DNA of 64,000 nt from Leptothermofonsia sichuanensis E412 (GTDB lineage Bacteria > Cyanobacteriota > Cyanobacteriia > Leptolyngbyales > Leptolyngbyaceae): NCBI RefSeq assembly GCF_019891175.1, contig NZ_CP072600.1:1984001-2048000 (forward strand), read 5' to 3'. Shown piece after piece: positions 51,797 through 60,675 of the stretch (its first letter is position 1; every line of letters begins with the position of its first letter). A program made the position numbers and the translations under genes. Under the pieces are notes generated by a model. It ran no database searches. It had not been told where the DNA came from and saw nothing but the letters and a program-made list of their open reading frames with translations.

Positions 51797-52591
51797 TTAT
51801 TGCCCCAGGTAGGCTTCTAAGACCTGGGGATTGGTTTGAATCTGCTTAGGAGTGCCCACGGCCAGATTACGTCCATCAGCCAGTACCCAGACCCGATCGC
51901 ACAGTGACATAATCACGTCCATATTATGTTCGATGATTAAAAACGTAATGCCTTTCTGATTCCAGGTGAGGATGCGATCGCAAATCTGATTAATCAACGT
52001 GGGATTTACCCCAGCGGCGGGTTCATCCAGCAAAATCAATTGGGGATCCGTCATCAATGCCCGCCCCATTTCCAGTAGTTTTCGCTGTCCCCCCGATAGG
52101 GAACCGGCATATTCATTTGCCATATGAGCCAACCCTACAGAATCCAGGATCATCATTGCCCGTTCTTTCTGTTGCCGCTCTTCGGCTCGAATACGCCTGC
52201 CCTCAACCCAGGTACGCCAAAAGTTTTCTCCTGTCTGGTTCTGGACTGCCAGCAACATATTTTCCAGAACAGACAGGCGAGACAGGGCACGGGCAACCTG
52301 GAACGTGCGGACCATTCCCCGTTGAGCAATCTGGTGGGGTTGCAGATTTTGGATCGGTTCCCCATCCAGCAACACCCGCCCCTGGTCTGGATGGATAAAG
52401 TTAGATAGTAAATTGAACAACGTGGTCTTTCCGGCACCGTTTGGTCCAATCAGGCCCGTGATGCTACCTTTCGCAACTTCGATTGAGACGTTATCCACTG
52501 CCCGGATACCCCCAAAGCTTTTAATCAAGCCTGCCGCCGTGAGCAGAGGCTGGGGTGGGGACGGGGTTGATGACCATGATTCATCGACCAA
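51797..52591 (-). CDS. livG: ABC transporter ATP-binding protein, LivG/NatA type
   Basis: A 264-residue ATPase of the branched-chain/neutral amino acid (HAAT) family. Walker A GPNGAGKTTLF, signature LSGGQRKLLEMGRALM, Walker B LILLDEPAAGVNP and the LivG C-terminal GTPKQIQTNPQVLEAYLG are seen. It starts inside the last codons of livM (11-base overlap), so the two are translated together. Cyanobacterial homologues transport neutral amino acids or related compounds. The partner ATPase, second permease and binding protein are not in this window. Confidence 0.93.
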   Translation of the reverse strand: MVDESWSSTPSPPQPLLTAAGLIKSFGGIRAVDNVSIEVAKGSITGLIGPNGAGKTTLFNLLSNFIHPDQGRVLLDGEPIQNLQPHQIAQRGMVRTFQVARALSRLSVLENMLLAVQNQTGENFWRTWVEGRRIRAEERQQKERAMMILDSVGLAHMANEYAGSLSGGQRKLLEMGRALMTDPQLILLDEPAAGVNPTLINQICDRILTWNQKGITFLIIEHNMDVIMSLCDRVWVLADGRNLAVGTPKQIQTNPQVLEAYLGQ

Positions 52592-53714
52592 GGGTAAGTT
52601 CCTCCTTTTTGCCTAAAATTCCCTGGGGTCGAGCCATCATCAGCACAATCAAAATCAGCCCAATCAACATAATGCGGAATGCGCCTAACCGGGCATCATC
52701 AATGGTGGGGGGAATGACAGGAATCAGGGAGTGGAGCAACTCAAGTAAGCGGGGAAGATCGCGCGTGATGGTCATATATGCCCAGAAAATGACTGTACCC
52801 AACAGTGTGCCAGCATTATTGCCAGCCCCTCCTAAAACAACAATCGTCCAGGCATTAAAGGTCAGAAGTGGCAAAAAGTTTTCAGGGTAAACCGTGCTGA
52901 GTTGCCAGGCAAACAACGCCCCCGCAATACCAGCAATGAACCCTCCCAGCATCAGGGATTGCAACTTATACCAGAACACATTTTTCCCAAGGGCTTTCGC
53001 GACTTCTTCATCTTCTCGAATCGCTTTCAGAACCCGTCCCCAGGGAGAGTGAACCAGCACCTCCAGGCGCCAGAAGACCAGTGCCAGCACAATCACAGAA
53101 ACCAGCATCAGCCCATTTCTGGCCGGGTTGTCAGAAAAGTTGTAGAGGGCGATCGCACAAATCCCATACAACCAAAGCCCCAGAGCTGCGCCCAGGGCGG
53201 TCAGCAGCAGTCCGATATCGGCAATCGTGCCAGTTTTTTGGAACCGCCGTCGTGCCCACTTCCAAAGCTGCCAGTATACCAGCCCAACAATCACGGTCAG
53301 GATGGCAATCATGGCATACCGGCTCAACAGCGTCGGGCGGAAATTTTCCAGGGGCAGGGCAAATCGCTGAATCCCAAATGCTCCACGGGTAAGCCATTCC
53401 TCATTAAGCGCCACCAGCCGAATCACCTCAGACACCCCAATGGTGACAATCGCCAGGTAATCTTCCCGTAGCCGCAGCGTCGAAAAGCCAATCAGCAATC
53501 CCAGAAAGGCGGCCAGCCCGCCGCCGAGCAGGGCGGCAACGATCAAAGGCAAGCCAGCATTGCTTAACAGGACGGTGGTGTAAGCCCCAACCGTCATAAA
53601 CGCCACATGCCCGAAGTTAATCAGCCCGGTAAATCCCCATTGCAGATTCAGACCCAGGCTAAAGATGGCATAGACTGCCGTGAAGATAACCAGAGAAACG
53701 AGATAGCTAACCAT
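52581..53714 (-). CDS. livM: ABC transporter permease, LivM/NatC type
   Basis: A 377-residue inner-membrane permease with about nine to ten hydrophobic segments. Conserved LivM blocks are LNLQWGFTGLINFGHVAFM, GFSTLRLREDYLAIVTIGVS, WGRVLKAIREDEEVAKALGK and TLLGTVIFWAYMT. Residues about 150-210 contain an extra helix pair (WKWARRRFQKTGTIADIGLL ...) not present in short LivM proteins but typical of the cyanobacterial variant. It overlaps livG, which follows. Confidence 0.92.
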   Translation of the reverse strand: MVSYLVSLVIFTAVYAIFSLGLNLQWGFTGLINFGHVAFMTVGAYTTVLLSNAGLPLIVAALLGGGLAAFLGLLIGFSTLRLREDYLAIVTIGVSEVIRLVALNEEWLTRGAFGIQRFALPLENFRPTLLSRYAMIAILTVIVGLVYWQLWKWARRRFQKTGTIADIGLLLTALGAALGLWLYGICAIALYNFSDNPARNGLMLVSVIVLALVFWRLEVLVHSPWGRVLKAIREDEEVAKALGKNVFWYKLQSLMLGGFIAGIAGALFAWQLSTVYPENFLPLLTFNAWTIVVLGGAGNNAGTLLGTVIFWAYMTITRDLPRLLELLHSLIPVIPPTIDDARLGAFRIMLIGLILIVLMMARPQGILGKKEELTLGR

Positions 53715-53836
53715 GCCAGACGGGCGAGTGCAGAGGGAAGGAGATTGGAACTTTAAGACGTATCCTATCAGGCAACCTGTATCGCTGGCATTGTCTTTTT
53801 TGCCTACACTGGGTAGGGAGATGTTTGGAAGAGTGT

Positions 53837-53986
53837 ATGAACCGATCCAGGGTTGTTGCGATGATTACGGGGGCGATCGCCATTGCCATCAGTGTGGCTT
53901 ACCTGCTGATTGTCCAGATCCTCGACTTTCGCAGTGAGATGGTACCTGCCCCAATGGGGTGGATGCAGATGTGGATACAGCTATAG
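53837..53986 (+). CDS. Short single-span membrane protein
   Basis: A 49-residue frame: MNRSRVVAMITGAIAIAISV, then AYLLIVQILDFRSEMVPAPM and a Trp-rich end. It has one membrane helix and a conserved-looking FRSEMVPAP tail, resembling short cyanobacterial proteins of unknown role. GGAAG lies about 6 bases before the ATG. It is read divergently from livM. Confidence 0.55.
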   Translation: MNRSRVVAMITGAIAIAISVAYLLIVQILDFRSEMVPAPMGWMQMWIQL

Positions 53987-54056
53987 GGAAAGGCAGTGGA
54001 TGATTACTTGAGGTTTTTCAAGTCCTCAAATACTTTTTGACAGCCCCCTGGTTCCG

Positions 54057-55763
54057 TCAGGATTCCCAGTCATCTGTCTCTAGCGGACGGGTTTCCCAAT
54101 CAGTTGTTTCCAGGGAGGGGGAGAAAGATTCAGGATGGGGCGATCGCGAGAGCGGCAATCCTGGCTCCAGTTCAGCTTCCAGGTGCAGTTCTGTCAGTTC
54201 TGATTCGGTTTCCAGTTCCGGCTCATTCAGTTCCGGTTCATCCAGCTCTGGTTCACTCAACTGCAAAGGCTGCACAACCCGTGTAATCGCTTCCTGGATA
54301 AAAGACTTGATAAACTCATCCCGACGATTGAGCTGAAACTGCCGCTGCACCACTTCTGTAATCCCCCCATCCCCCCAGTCCTGGTCGTGCCGGAAGTATT
54401 CAATGAAACTTTTCCCGGCAATCCGGGTCAGGTAGGCGGCAGTGACCCCCTGAATCACACGACCAACCATAATGCCGCCAATACTTAAGTTAAGGGCTGT
54501 CGTGACCAGGGTTATCGATCCCTTGACAATCCCCAGACTTGCCAGGGTTTTGCCCAGGGACAGCGCCAGTTCGCGCCCGCGCTCGGTATTAATGTCGCAG
54601 CCATAAACCCGTCCAATTTCAACCACCATCTGAGCGTTGACCGCCGCCGCCGCCAGCAGGTCTACGACGGGTAAGGGAGTTGCTGCCACGACTCCAGCCC
54701 CAATCCATTGAAAACGTTCGACAATTTTCTCTGCCTGACGGCGACGCTGGCTATCGATCAATTGACGGGCTTTCTCACTCAGGCGCTGAGACTGAAGCAG
54801 GATATTGTCGGCAACCAGGTCCTCTCCCTCTGCCCGCAGGATGGCAACCATCCGTCGAATCAGGGGCATGATATCCGGTTCAGGTTGAAACCATTGCCCG
54901 TCTTCCAGCAGGACTACCTGGGGACGGGCAGCCACTGCAACCACATCCGCAGGAGCCACCAAGTGTCTGACCCGTTCCCGCAAGCGAGCCAGAATGGTTT
55001 CTCGATCGCGGTCGGGGAAGAGGTCAGATTTGTTGAGGACCACGAGCGATCGCTTACCAATTTCTGCTAACGCCTGCAAGGGGTCATACTCCGACTGACG
55101 CAGGTCATTGTCCAGGACAAACAAGAGTAAGTCTGCTTCGGTTGCCAGTTGTCGTGCCAGTTGTTCTCGCCTGGTTCCGGCAACACCAGCTTCCAGAATG
55201 CCCGGTGTATCTGTAATCAGAATCTCCCGATTTACCCCCTTCAGTCTGAGGGCATAGGTTTCCCCGACTTCCGTAGTTCCCATTGGGGCACCCACTTCCC
55301 CGACCATACGCCCCATCAGTCCATTCACGATCGAGGTTTTTCCTGCTGATCCGGTGCCAAACACCACCACTCGAATTTCGCCCCGTGAAAAGGTTTGCTC
55401 AATTTCGTGAGAGCGACTCAGCAGTTCCCGGCGGGCAACCTCATCCTGGATCTGGGCAACCTGCTGCCTTACAGCTTTCAGGGTTTCTTCTGCCGCTTCT
55501 GTTTTGGCAACAGGCACTCTGGGGGGCGATCGCCGTGCCCGCTTTTTCCGCTGCTGCTGGAAGGGAAGCCAGAAAAAGTAATAGATAAAAGCAGCAATCA
55601 GCACCCCGATCAAAACGATGATCAGAAATAGCAGTGCTTGAGACAGCAGGGGGTAGTAGGATAGTTGCCAGAAAAGCCGCTGGAGAGAATCAATCAGCCA
55701 GATCGCTAAACCCAGAATCAGGATGATGCCAAAGATGAGGAGAAGAAACCGCGACAGGGGCAT
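54057..55763 (-). CDS. Membrane GTPase with DUF697 domain
   Basis: A 568-residue protein. Two to three membrane helices at 5-65, then an Era/YcjX-like GTPase (P-loop FGTGSAGKTSIVNGLMG, DTPGILEAG, NKSDLFPD), then a DUF697 domain (ERFQWIGAGVVAATPLPVVD, then LLAAAAVNAQMVVEIGRVYG) with further hydrophobic segments. The last 70 residues are acidic and repetitive (EPELDEPELNEPELETESEL; ETTDWETRPLETDDWES). Function is unknown; similar GTPases are linked to membrane stress. The gene is alone. Confidence 0.85.
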   Translation of the reverse strand: MPLSRFLLLIFGIILILGLAIWLIDSLQRLFWQLSYYPLLSQALLFLIIVLIGVLIAAFIYYFFWLPFQQQRKKRARRSPPRVPVAKTEAAEETLKAVRQQVAQIQDEVARRELLSRSHEIEQTFSRGEIRVVVFGTGSAGKTSIVNGLMGRMVGEVGAPMGTTEVGETYALRLKGVNREILITDTPGILEAGVAGTRREQLARQLATEADLLLFVLDNDLRQSEYDPLQALAEIGKRSLVVLNKSDLFPDRDRETILARLRERVRHLVAPADVVAVAARPQVVLLEDGQWFQPEPDIMPLIRRMVAILRAEGEDLVADNILLQSQRLSEKARQLIDSQRRRQAEKIVERFQWIGAGVVAATPLPVVDLLAAAAVNAQMVVEIGRVYGCDINTERGRELALSLGKTLASLGIVKGSITLVTTALNLSIGGIMVGRVIQGVTAAYLTRIAGKSFIEYFRHDQDWGDGGITEVVQRQFQLNRRDEFIKSFIQEAITRVVQPLQLSEPELDEPELNEPELETESELTELHLEAELEPGLPLSRSPHPESFSPSLETTDWETRPLETDDWES

Positions 55764-55796
55764 GAAAGGCTCCAGCCAGTGTTATTGCCTTTCATT

Positions 55797-55894
55797 CTAT
55801 AGTGTTTCTCAATCGAGCGAGGGAGGGGAGTGTAAGGCACAGTGAGGTGATCCGTTGAGCGAGGAGCCTCACACCCTTGAAAAGGGTTACATAG
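55797..55894 (+). repeat. Palindromic repeat family C, copy
   Basis: Begins CTATAGTGTTTCTCAATCGA and ends CACACCCTTGAAAAGGGTTA. Matches 32499-32592. Confidence 0.7.
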
Positions 55895-55924
55895 CAGCCC
55901 TGAGGAAGGGAGTTTATAACCTGA

Positions 55925-55990
55925 AACTGCACCACAGAGACACGGAGACACAGAGACGTTCCTCTGCGCCCTCTGTGCCTCTGTGGTGAA
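55925..55990. repeat. CACAGAG palindromic repeat (family F)
   Basis: CTGCACCACAGAGACACGGA...CTCTGCGCCCTCTGTGCCTCTG, next to the family C copy. Confidence 0.65.
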
Positions 55991-56049
55991 CCTCTAAAAT
56001 TTTCAGTTTATTTGATTCACAATCCTGAATCAGTGGTGAGAGGAGGAGA

Positions 56050-57912
56050 TTATTCAGCCACTTTTTCAAGTAAAACCTGATACCCCTGGTGCATCACCTT
56101 GACTTTCTTTTCAAAGATTTTTAGAAAAGCGTCGATCGCAATCCGGGGCGGATCTTCCGCAATCCCCGGCGGAAACATATATCCATAATCATCAAAAATG
56201 ATTACACCACCCACCTTAACCAGACGCCAGGTTAAAATTGCATCTTCTAACACATCACTGGCAATGTGAGAACCGTCGATATACGCCAGGTGAAATGAGT
56301 CTGGAATCAGCGATCGCAATACCAACTGCGATGCCCCTACCACCTTTCTTACTTTTTCTGGAGCGCCCGTTTTGGCAATATTAAAATCAAAGCGCTGCTC
56401 AATGGTTTGCAGATCGGCTTCTGTACAGATCACCTGATGTTCCACGCTTCCTTCAAAGGGGTCAACACAGGTGATGCGAGCAGACGGATGGGTCAAAATA
56501 TGTTCAATCAGCCAGCAGGTAGAGCGCCCCTCCCAACTGCCAATCTCCAATACCCGCAGGTCAGGCATGTGCCTCAACCGGGCTAAAAAGTGTTCCCATA
56601 CGGGCAGGTTAATACTGAACCAATCCTGGGAAAAAACAAATCCCCGTTCGCCAATTTGTGCTTGGTATTTTAGCTTTGGCAGTTCAGCCTTTGCTTCTGC
56701 CAGATCGGGTTCCAGATCTAATGCACGCTGTAATTGGTCCAGAGCCTGGGCGTAGCATTTTTGATCTCTCAAACTGGTTGCCAGATTAAAGTGAATCTTA
56801 GCCAGATCAGATTTAGCCAGTGTTGGCTGCGTCTCAAGTGCTCGCTGGAAGGAATCAACTGCCTGGTCAATCTCACCTTTGCTCCGCAAAAGGGAACCAA
56901 GATTGTTATAGGCAGCCGCCAGTAGATTTCTGGCCGTTGGGTGATTGGGTTCGGTGGTCAGCCCCTGCTGAAATAGCAGGATTGCCTCCTGGTAGCAATT
57001 CTTGTTTAGATATTCAGTGCCCAACGACTGCCAGTTTAGAACCGACAGCAATTCAGGGGTCTTTTCAATTCGCCGGAATTTTTCAAGTAAATAAGTAAGT
57101 CTTTCCTGCTCAATTTGTTGGCGGATGTTGTGCAACTCCCTGGTTTCAGGGGGGGGATCATCCTGGTACTGTTCTGGGGGGGTTTGAAATTTCTTAAGCT
57201 GTCTGTCAAACGCATTGCCGGGATAACGAATATATTCAACCGTTTCCAGGTCAATTTTGACTAATTTGAAGAATCTGGCAATCCAGAGGTCATAGCTGAT
57301 GTCTTCACAGCCGATTTGATTGTAAGGAATCCGAGCCTCAGGATAGCCTTCAACAAATTCATGGCAATCCCGCCGGATACATAAGTTCTGAGGCAACGTG
57401 TTTTCAATGGCCCCTTTCCAGTAGGGATGAATCGGGTCTTTCATATAAACCCCGGTGCGCACAACCCCCACAAATTGATTTGGTAAATGAATGGTTTTTG
57501 CGCCCTGATCCGTTGTCAGCATAAAGGATGCATTGGGGTGTTGCAGCGGGTCATGGTTTAATACCTGAAAGCAGAGGTAGATGTGCGGTTTAAAGTACAG
57601 ATCATCTCCATCGCAGAAGAATAAAATGTCGCCCTTAGCAATTTTGGCACCGGTATTTCTGGCGGCACCTGCACTCACCCGTGCCGAATGAGCGATCAGT
57701 TTGTAATGGGGTTTGTCCTGGATGAACTGACTTACCAATTCGGGGGTGCGATCGCTCGATCCTTCATTGACAACCACAACCTCTGCCTCAACTGGATGGG
57801 CCGTGTAGTGTTCAAAAAAGTACGCAATACTGGCTTCTACACTTTCCAGAGTGCGGATAATCTCGTTTTCTTTATTCAAGACCGGAACAATCACCGAAAA
57901 CGAGTGGATCAT
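56050..57912 (-). CDS. Glycosyltransferase 2 / TPR / methyltransferase fusion protein
   Basis: A 620-residue three-part protein. Residues 1-260 are a GT2-type glycosyltransferase (FSVIVPVLNKENEIIRTLES; DILFFCDGDDLYFKPHIYLC with the DGDD metal-binding motif). Residues about 300-415 are TPR units (KNCYQEAILLFQQGLTTEPN; EIDQAVDSFQRALETQPT). Residues about 430-620 are a class I methyltransferase of the Methyltransf_24 kind (MPDLRVLEIGSWEGRSTCWL, then LAYIDGSHIASDVLEDAILT). It likely modifies a glycan or peptide, with the TPR part as the binding platform. ATG 57912 is preferred. It lies 25 bases after moeA. Confidence 0.83.
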   Translation of the reverse strand: MIHSFSVIVPVLNKENEIIRTLESVEASIAYFFEHYTAHPVEAEVVVVNEGSSDRTPELVSQFIQDKPHYKLIAHSARVSAGAARNTGAKIAKGDILFFCDGDDLYFKPHIYLCFQVLNHDPLQHPNASFMLTTDQGAKTIHLPNQFVGVVRTGVYMKDPIHPYWKGAIENTLPQNLCIRRDCHEFVEGYPEARIPYNQIGCEDISYDLWIARFFKLVKIDLETVEYIRYPGNAFDRQLKKFQTPPEQYQDDPPPETRELHNIRQQIEQERLTYLLEKFRRIEKTPELLSVLNWQSLGTEYLNKNCYQEAILLFQQGLTTEPNHPTARNLLAAAYNNLGSLLRSKGEIDQAVDSFQRALETQPTLAKSDLAKIHFNLATSLRDQKCYAQALDQLQRALDLEPDLAEAKAELPKLKYQAQIGERGFVFSQDWFSINLPVWEHFLARLRHMPDLRVLEIGSWEGRSTCWLIEHILTHPSARITCVDPFEGSVEHQVICTEADLQTIEQRFDFNIAKTGAPEKVRKVVGASQLVLRSLIPDSFHLAYIDGSHIASDVLEDAILTWRLVKVGGVIIFDDYGYMFPPGIAEDPPRIAIDAFLKIFEKKVKVMHQGYQVLLEKVAE

Positions 57913-57937
57913 GGCTTTGTACCTCAGCGCCAGTAAA

Positions 57938-59233
57938 CTACGGTGAACCAACCAGCATGACCGTCACCAATTCTCCTGCCTGAACCTGCGTCTTACCAAT
58001 GGGCAAAACTGCCAGCCCATTTGTCCCTGCCAGATTGATCAGGTTGCCGGAGCTATGGCTGCCCCTCACAAGATCAAATTCAAACTGCCCATTGACCAGG
58101 GACAGACAACCCCAGAGGTAGGATTCCCGCTTACCATCGGAACTTAACCTGGTCCGGGTTTTAGCGGTCACAAACGTCGGTCCCCAACCAGATTGGGGCA
58201 TCCCAGCCAGTTTTCGGAGTGCTGGCTGGACAAATCGCCAACAGGTGACCAGGGCAGAGACGGGGTTGCCAGGAAGTCCGAAGTAAAGCAGGGGAGAAGA
58301 GGAAGGAGGGATGGATAGAGTAGTTCCTGTTTCTGGCTGGCGGCTGAAGGTTGCAACGGTTAAGGGTTTGCCTGGTTTAATGGCCACTGCCCGGATATGG
58401 ATTTCGCCGCCCAGGGATGCCAGGATTTCTTCAACGTAGTCATAGTCCCCCACGGAGACGCCCCCAGAGGAAAGGACAACATCAGCCGAGGCGATCGCTT
58501 CAGCGACGGCTTGTTTCAGGCTTGCGGGATCATCGGGTACCCGACCCAGCCCCTGGGGTAGGGCACCCGTTTGGGCCACCAGGGCAGCCAGCGCATACTG
58601 GTTGGAATCTACAATCTGACCGGGCTGGAGTGGCTGGTCAATCTCAACTAACTCATTGCCGGTCGAGAGAATGGCGACCCGTGGCTGGCGATAAACCCTA
58701 ACCTGGGCACACTGAGCGGCAGCCAATACCGCTATTTCCGGAGCCTGGAGTACCAGCCCTGCTGGTAACAGGGGATCCCCTGCTGTGTAAAACTCTCCCT
58801 GCCGTCGAACAAATGCACCTGGACTGGGAGCTATCTGGAGGGTAACCTGGTTTCCCACCCGCTGGGCGTTTTCCTGCATCACAACCGTATCTGCTCCAGA
58901 CGGCATCACCGAACCCGTCAAGATACGGGCAGCCTGTCCTTTGCCTATCACCCGCTGGGGCTGATACCCTGCTGGGATCTCTTCTACGATTTCCAGGGTG
59001 ACAGGATGTTCCGGCGAGCAATCCTGGATATCTTCAAACCGGACGGCGTAGCCATCCATGGCGGAGTTGTCCCAGTGGGGGAAATTGAGCGTACTGGTGA
59101 CAGGTCGGGCTAAAATGCGTCCCCTCGCTCCTGATACATTTCCTGATACATTTAAAGCCTCACTATCTTGCTCTGGATTGAAGGGCTGAACCAGCCCCAG
59201 AATCAGCGCTTCGGCTTGGGCAACACTCAACAT
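57938..59233 (-). CDS. moeA: Molybdopterin molybdenumtransferase
   Basis: Inserts molybdate into adenylated molybdopterin to make the molybdenum cofactor. The 431 residues include TSTLNFPHWDNSAMDGYAVR, the GSVMPSGADTVVMQENAQR block, STGNELVE, LSSGGVSVGDYDYVEE, and the C-terminal GLPGNPVSALVTCWRFVQP. The strand and closeness suggest a transcript with the downstream glycosyltransferase fusion, but the functions are not linked. Confidence 0.95.
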   Translation of the reverse strand: MLSVAQAEALILGLVQPFNPEQDSEALNVSGNVSGARGRILARPVTSTLNFPHWDNSAMDGYAVRFEDIQDCSPEHPVTLEIVEEIPAGYQPQRVIGKGQAARILTGSVMPSGADTVVMQENAQRVGNQVTLQIAPSPGAFVRRQGEFYTAGDPLLPAGLVLQAPEIAVLAAAQCAQVRVYRQPRVAILSTGNELVEIDQPLQPGQIVDSNQYALAALVAQTGALPQGLGRVPDDPASLKQAVAEAIASADVVLSSGGVSVGDYDYVEEILASLGGEIHIRAVAIKPGKPLTVATFSRQPETGTTLSIPPSSSPLLYFGLPGNPVSALVTCWRFVQPALRKLAGMPQSGWGPTFVTAKTRTRLSSDGKRESYLWGCLSLVNGQFEFDLVRGSHSSGNLINLAGTNGLAVLPIGKTQVQAGELVTVMLVGSP

Positions 59234-59530
59234 GACATGGCAACCGAAAGAATTCCAGGGAAGTGATAGAAACAGCTTTCAACTTTAACAGTTGGAAGCT
59301 GAATTGTTGCAGCAGGTACACTCCCGATTAGAGGGGTGCGCTATGCTAAGTGCAGATTACACGATTTTTCTTACTCTATTCCTTTACGGGTGCTACCCGA
59401 TTGTGTAGTGTTTTGTTGTAGTACTTCATTGTAGTATCAGTAGTTTGATAACATCAGCAGTATGTAATTCCTGGTGCTACGCAGTTTTGTGTTTCGCTGT
59501 TTTGATCTGACTCCCCCACACAGGCATCCT
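59234..59530. other. Intergenic region, no gene seen
   Basis: Divergent spacer of 297 bases with a local direct repeat built on TTGTAGTA(C/T)-type steps (59410-59440). Probably promoter DNA only. Confidence 0.35.
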
Positions 59531-59779
59531 ATGACTCATTCTCAATCATCCCCTTCATTCGAGAATATCCTTAATCTGGAAGGAGTTTCAAAAGAGCTTG
59601 TTCATCAGCTACCGGAAGGCTCTGACATCTGGCAGAACTTAAAGCAGGCGATCGCAACCAGTTCCGGGTTTAAACGCTGGCGGTTAGAGCGGAGTGTGGA
59701 TGGGAAGTTCAACAGTTTAAGCCTTGACACCCTGGTGCGAAGCTATCTCCGCGAAACGCTAGAAACCCTGGCCTATTAG
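59531..59779 (+). CDS. Small conserved cyanobacterial protein
   Basis: An 82-residue soluble protein: NILNLEGVSKELVHQLPEGS, KQAIATSSGFKRWRLERSVD and SLDTLVRSYLRETLETLAY. It looks like a compact helical protein of a family seen widely in cyanobacteria, function unknown. ATG 59531 is chosen over the upstream in-frame alternative at 59474. Confidence 0.65.
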   Translation: MTHSQSSPSFENILNLEGVSKELVHQLPEGSDIWQNLKQAIATSSGFKRWRLERSVDGKFNSLSLDTLVRSYLRETLETLAY

Positions 59780-59827
59780 TTTCCGCTGGTGGCTGAGGAC
59801 CGTGGGTTCAATCAGCCGAAAGCCCTG

Positions 59828-59888
59828 AAACTGCATCACAGAAGCACAGAGGGCACGGAGGAATTTCTCTGTGCCCTCTGTGGTAAAC
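59828..59888. repeat. CACAGAG palindromic repeat (family F)
   Basis: CTGCATCACAGAAGCACAGA...TTTCTCTGTGCCCTCTGTGG with imperfect arms. Confidence 0.6.
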
Positions 59889-59937
59889 GCCGAATTGGTA
59901 AACGCCAAATTCTGTAGTTCATGGAATCCATGATCCT

Positions 59938-60483
59938 TTACTTGAGTAGATCAAGCACACTCAGGACTTTGCGAACCTGTCCCTCAAACTGAGCAATCTG
60001 ATTGTAGGTACTGGCAAGACGTTTGCCATCTACATATACTTCCCGTGTCGGGTATTTCTGAATCACTTCCAGAAGGGTTATCTGTCCATCATCAGCCGCA
60101 GAAAGCACCAGCGCGGATCGCAGTGCCTCTCGACTGGCGCTTCTGGCTGGGGCATGGATTGTCTGGCCCACTTCATCCAGGAGGGCTGCCCCAATCGGGT
60201 TGTTTAATCCCCGATCTAGCCAGCCGGGATCAATTGCCACTGGCTGGGTCAGAGCTGTGCGAACTTGTTGAGCATCCTGCTCTGAAAGTCCGTAGCCCCT
60301 GATTAAGGAGGGATCGCCGGTCTCTGCAAACTCAGCCAGAACTGCTACAGGAACCGATCGGCGAAACATTCCGTACTTGAATACGACTTTTTCAGCCGCC
60401 AGACTGCTGGTGCTGTAGAAGAACGTGCCGACGGCAGCCAGTAAACCTGCCAGGACAACGTGCGATCGACGTAGAAAACCCAT
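59938..60483 (-). CDS. Stand-alone DUF1400 protein, exported
   Basis: A 181-residue protein. It has a signal peptide (FLRRSHVVLAGLLAAVGTFF, ending near SLAAEK) and a DUF1400 domain (EKVVFKYGMFRRSVPVAVLA; NNPIGAALLDEVGQTIHAPA; ALRSALVLSAADDGQITLLE). DUF1400 is normally the N-terminal part of a larger alpha/beta hydrolase; here the hydrolase is absent and the frame ends normally after the domain. The start at 60483 is chosen because GGAG lies six bases before it; 60489 and 60507 are alternatives. Confidence 0.72.
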   Translation of the reverse strand: MGFLRRSHVVLAGLLAAVGTFFYSTSSLAAEKVVFKYGMFRRSVPVAVLAEFAETGDPSLIRGYGLSEQDAQQVRTALTQPVAIDPGWLDRGLNNPIGAALLDEVGQTIHAPARSASREALRSALVLSAADDGQITLLEVIQKYPTREVYVDGKRLASTYNQIAQFEGQVRKVLSVLDLLK

Positions 60484-60675
60484 AGCCATCTCCAGAGTCG
60501 AAACCATAATGATTGACGTTAATCTGTCCACTATAGTTGCCGCATCTGACGCCAGGTATAAAAGTTAGTGGCAGAGATATTACAAAACCCAATTTTTATG
60601 GTTGTTTTAAGGGTCTCTGGGGTAAACCAGTTTCAGCACTATTCTCATCAGCACTATTCTTAACAGAGGGGCGTT

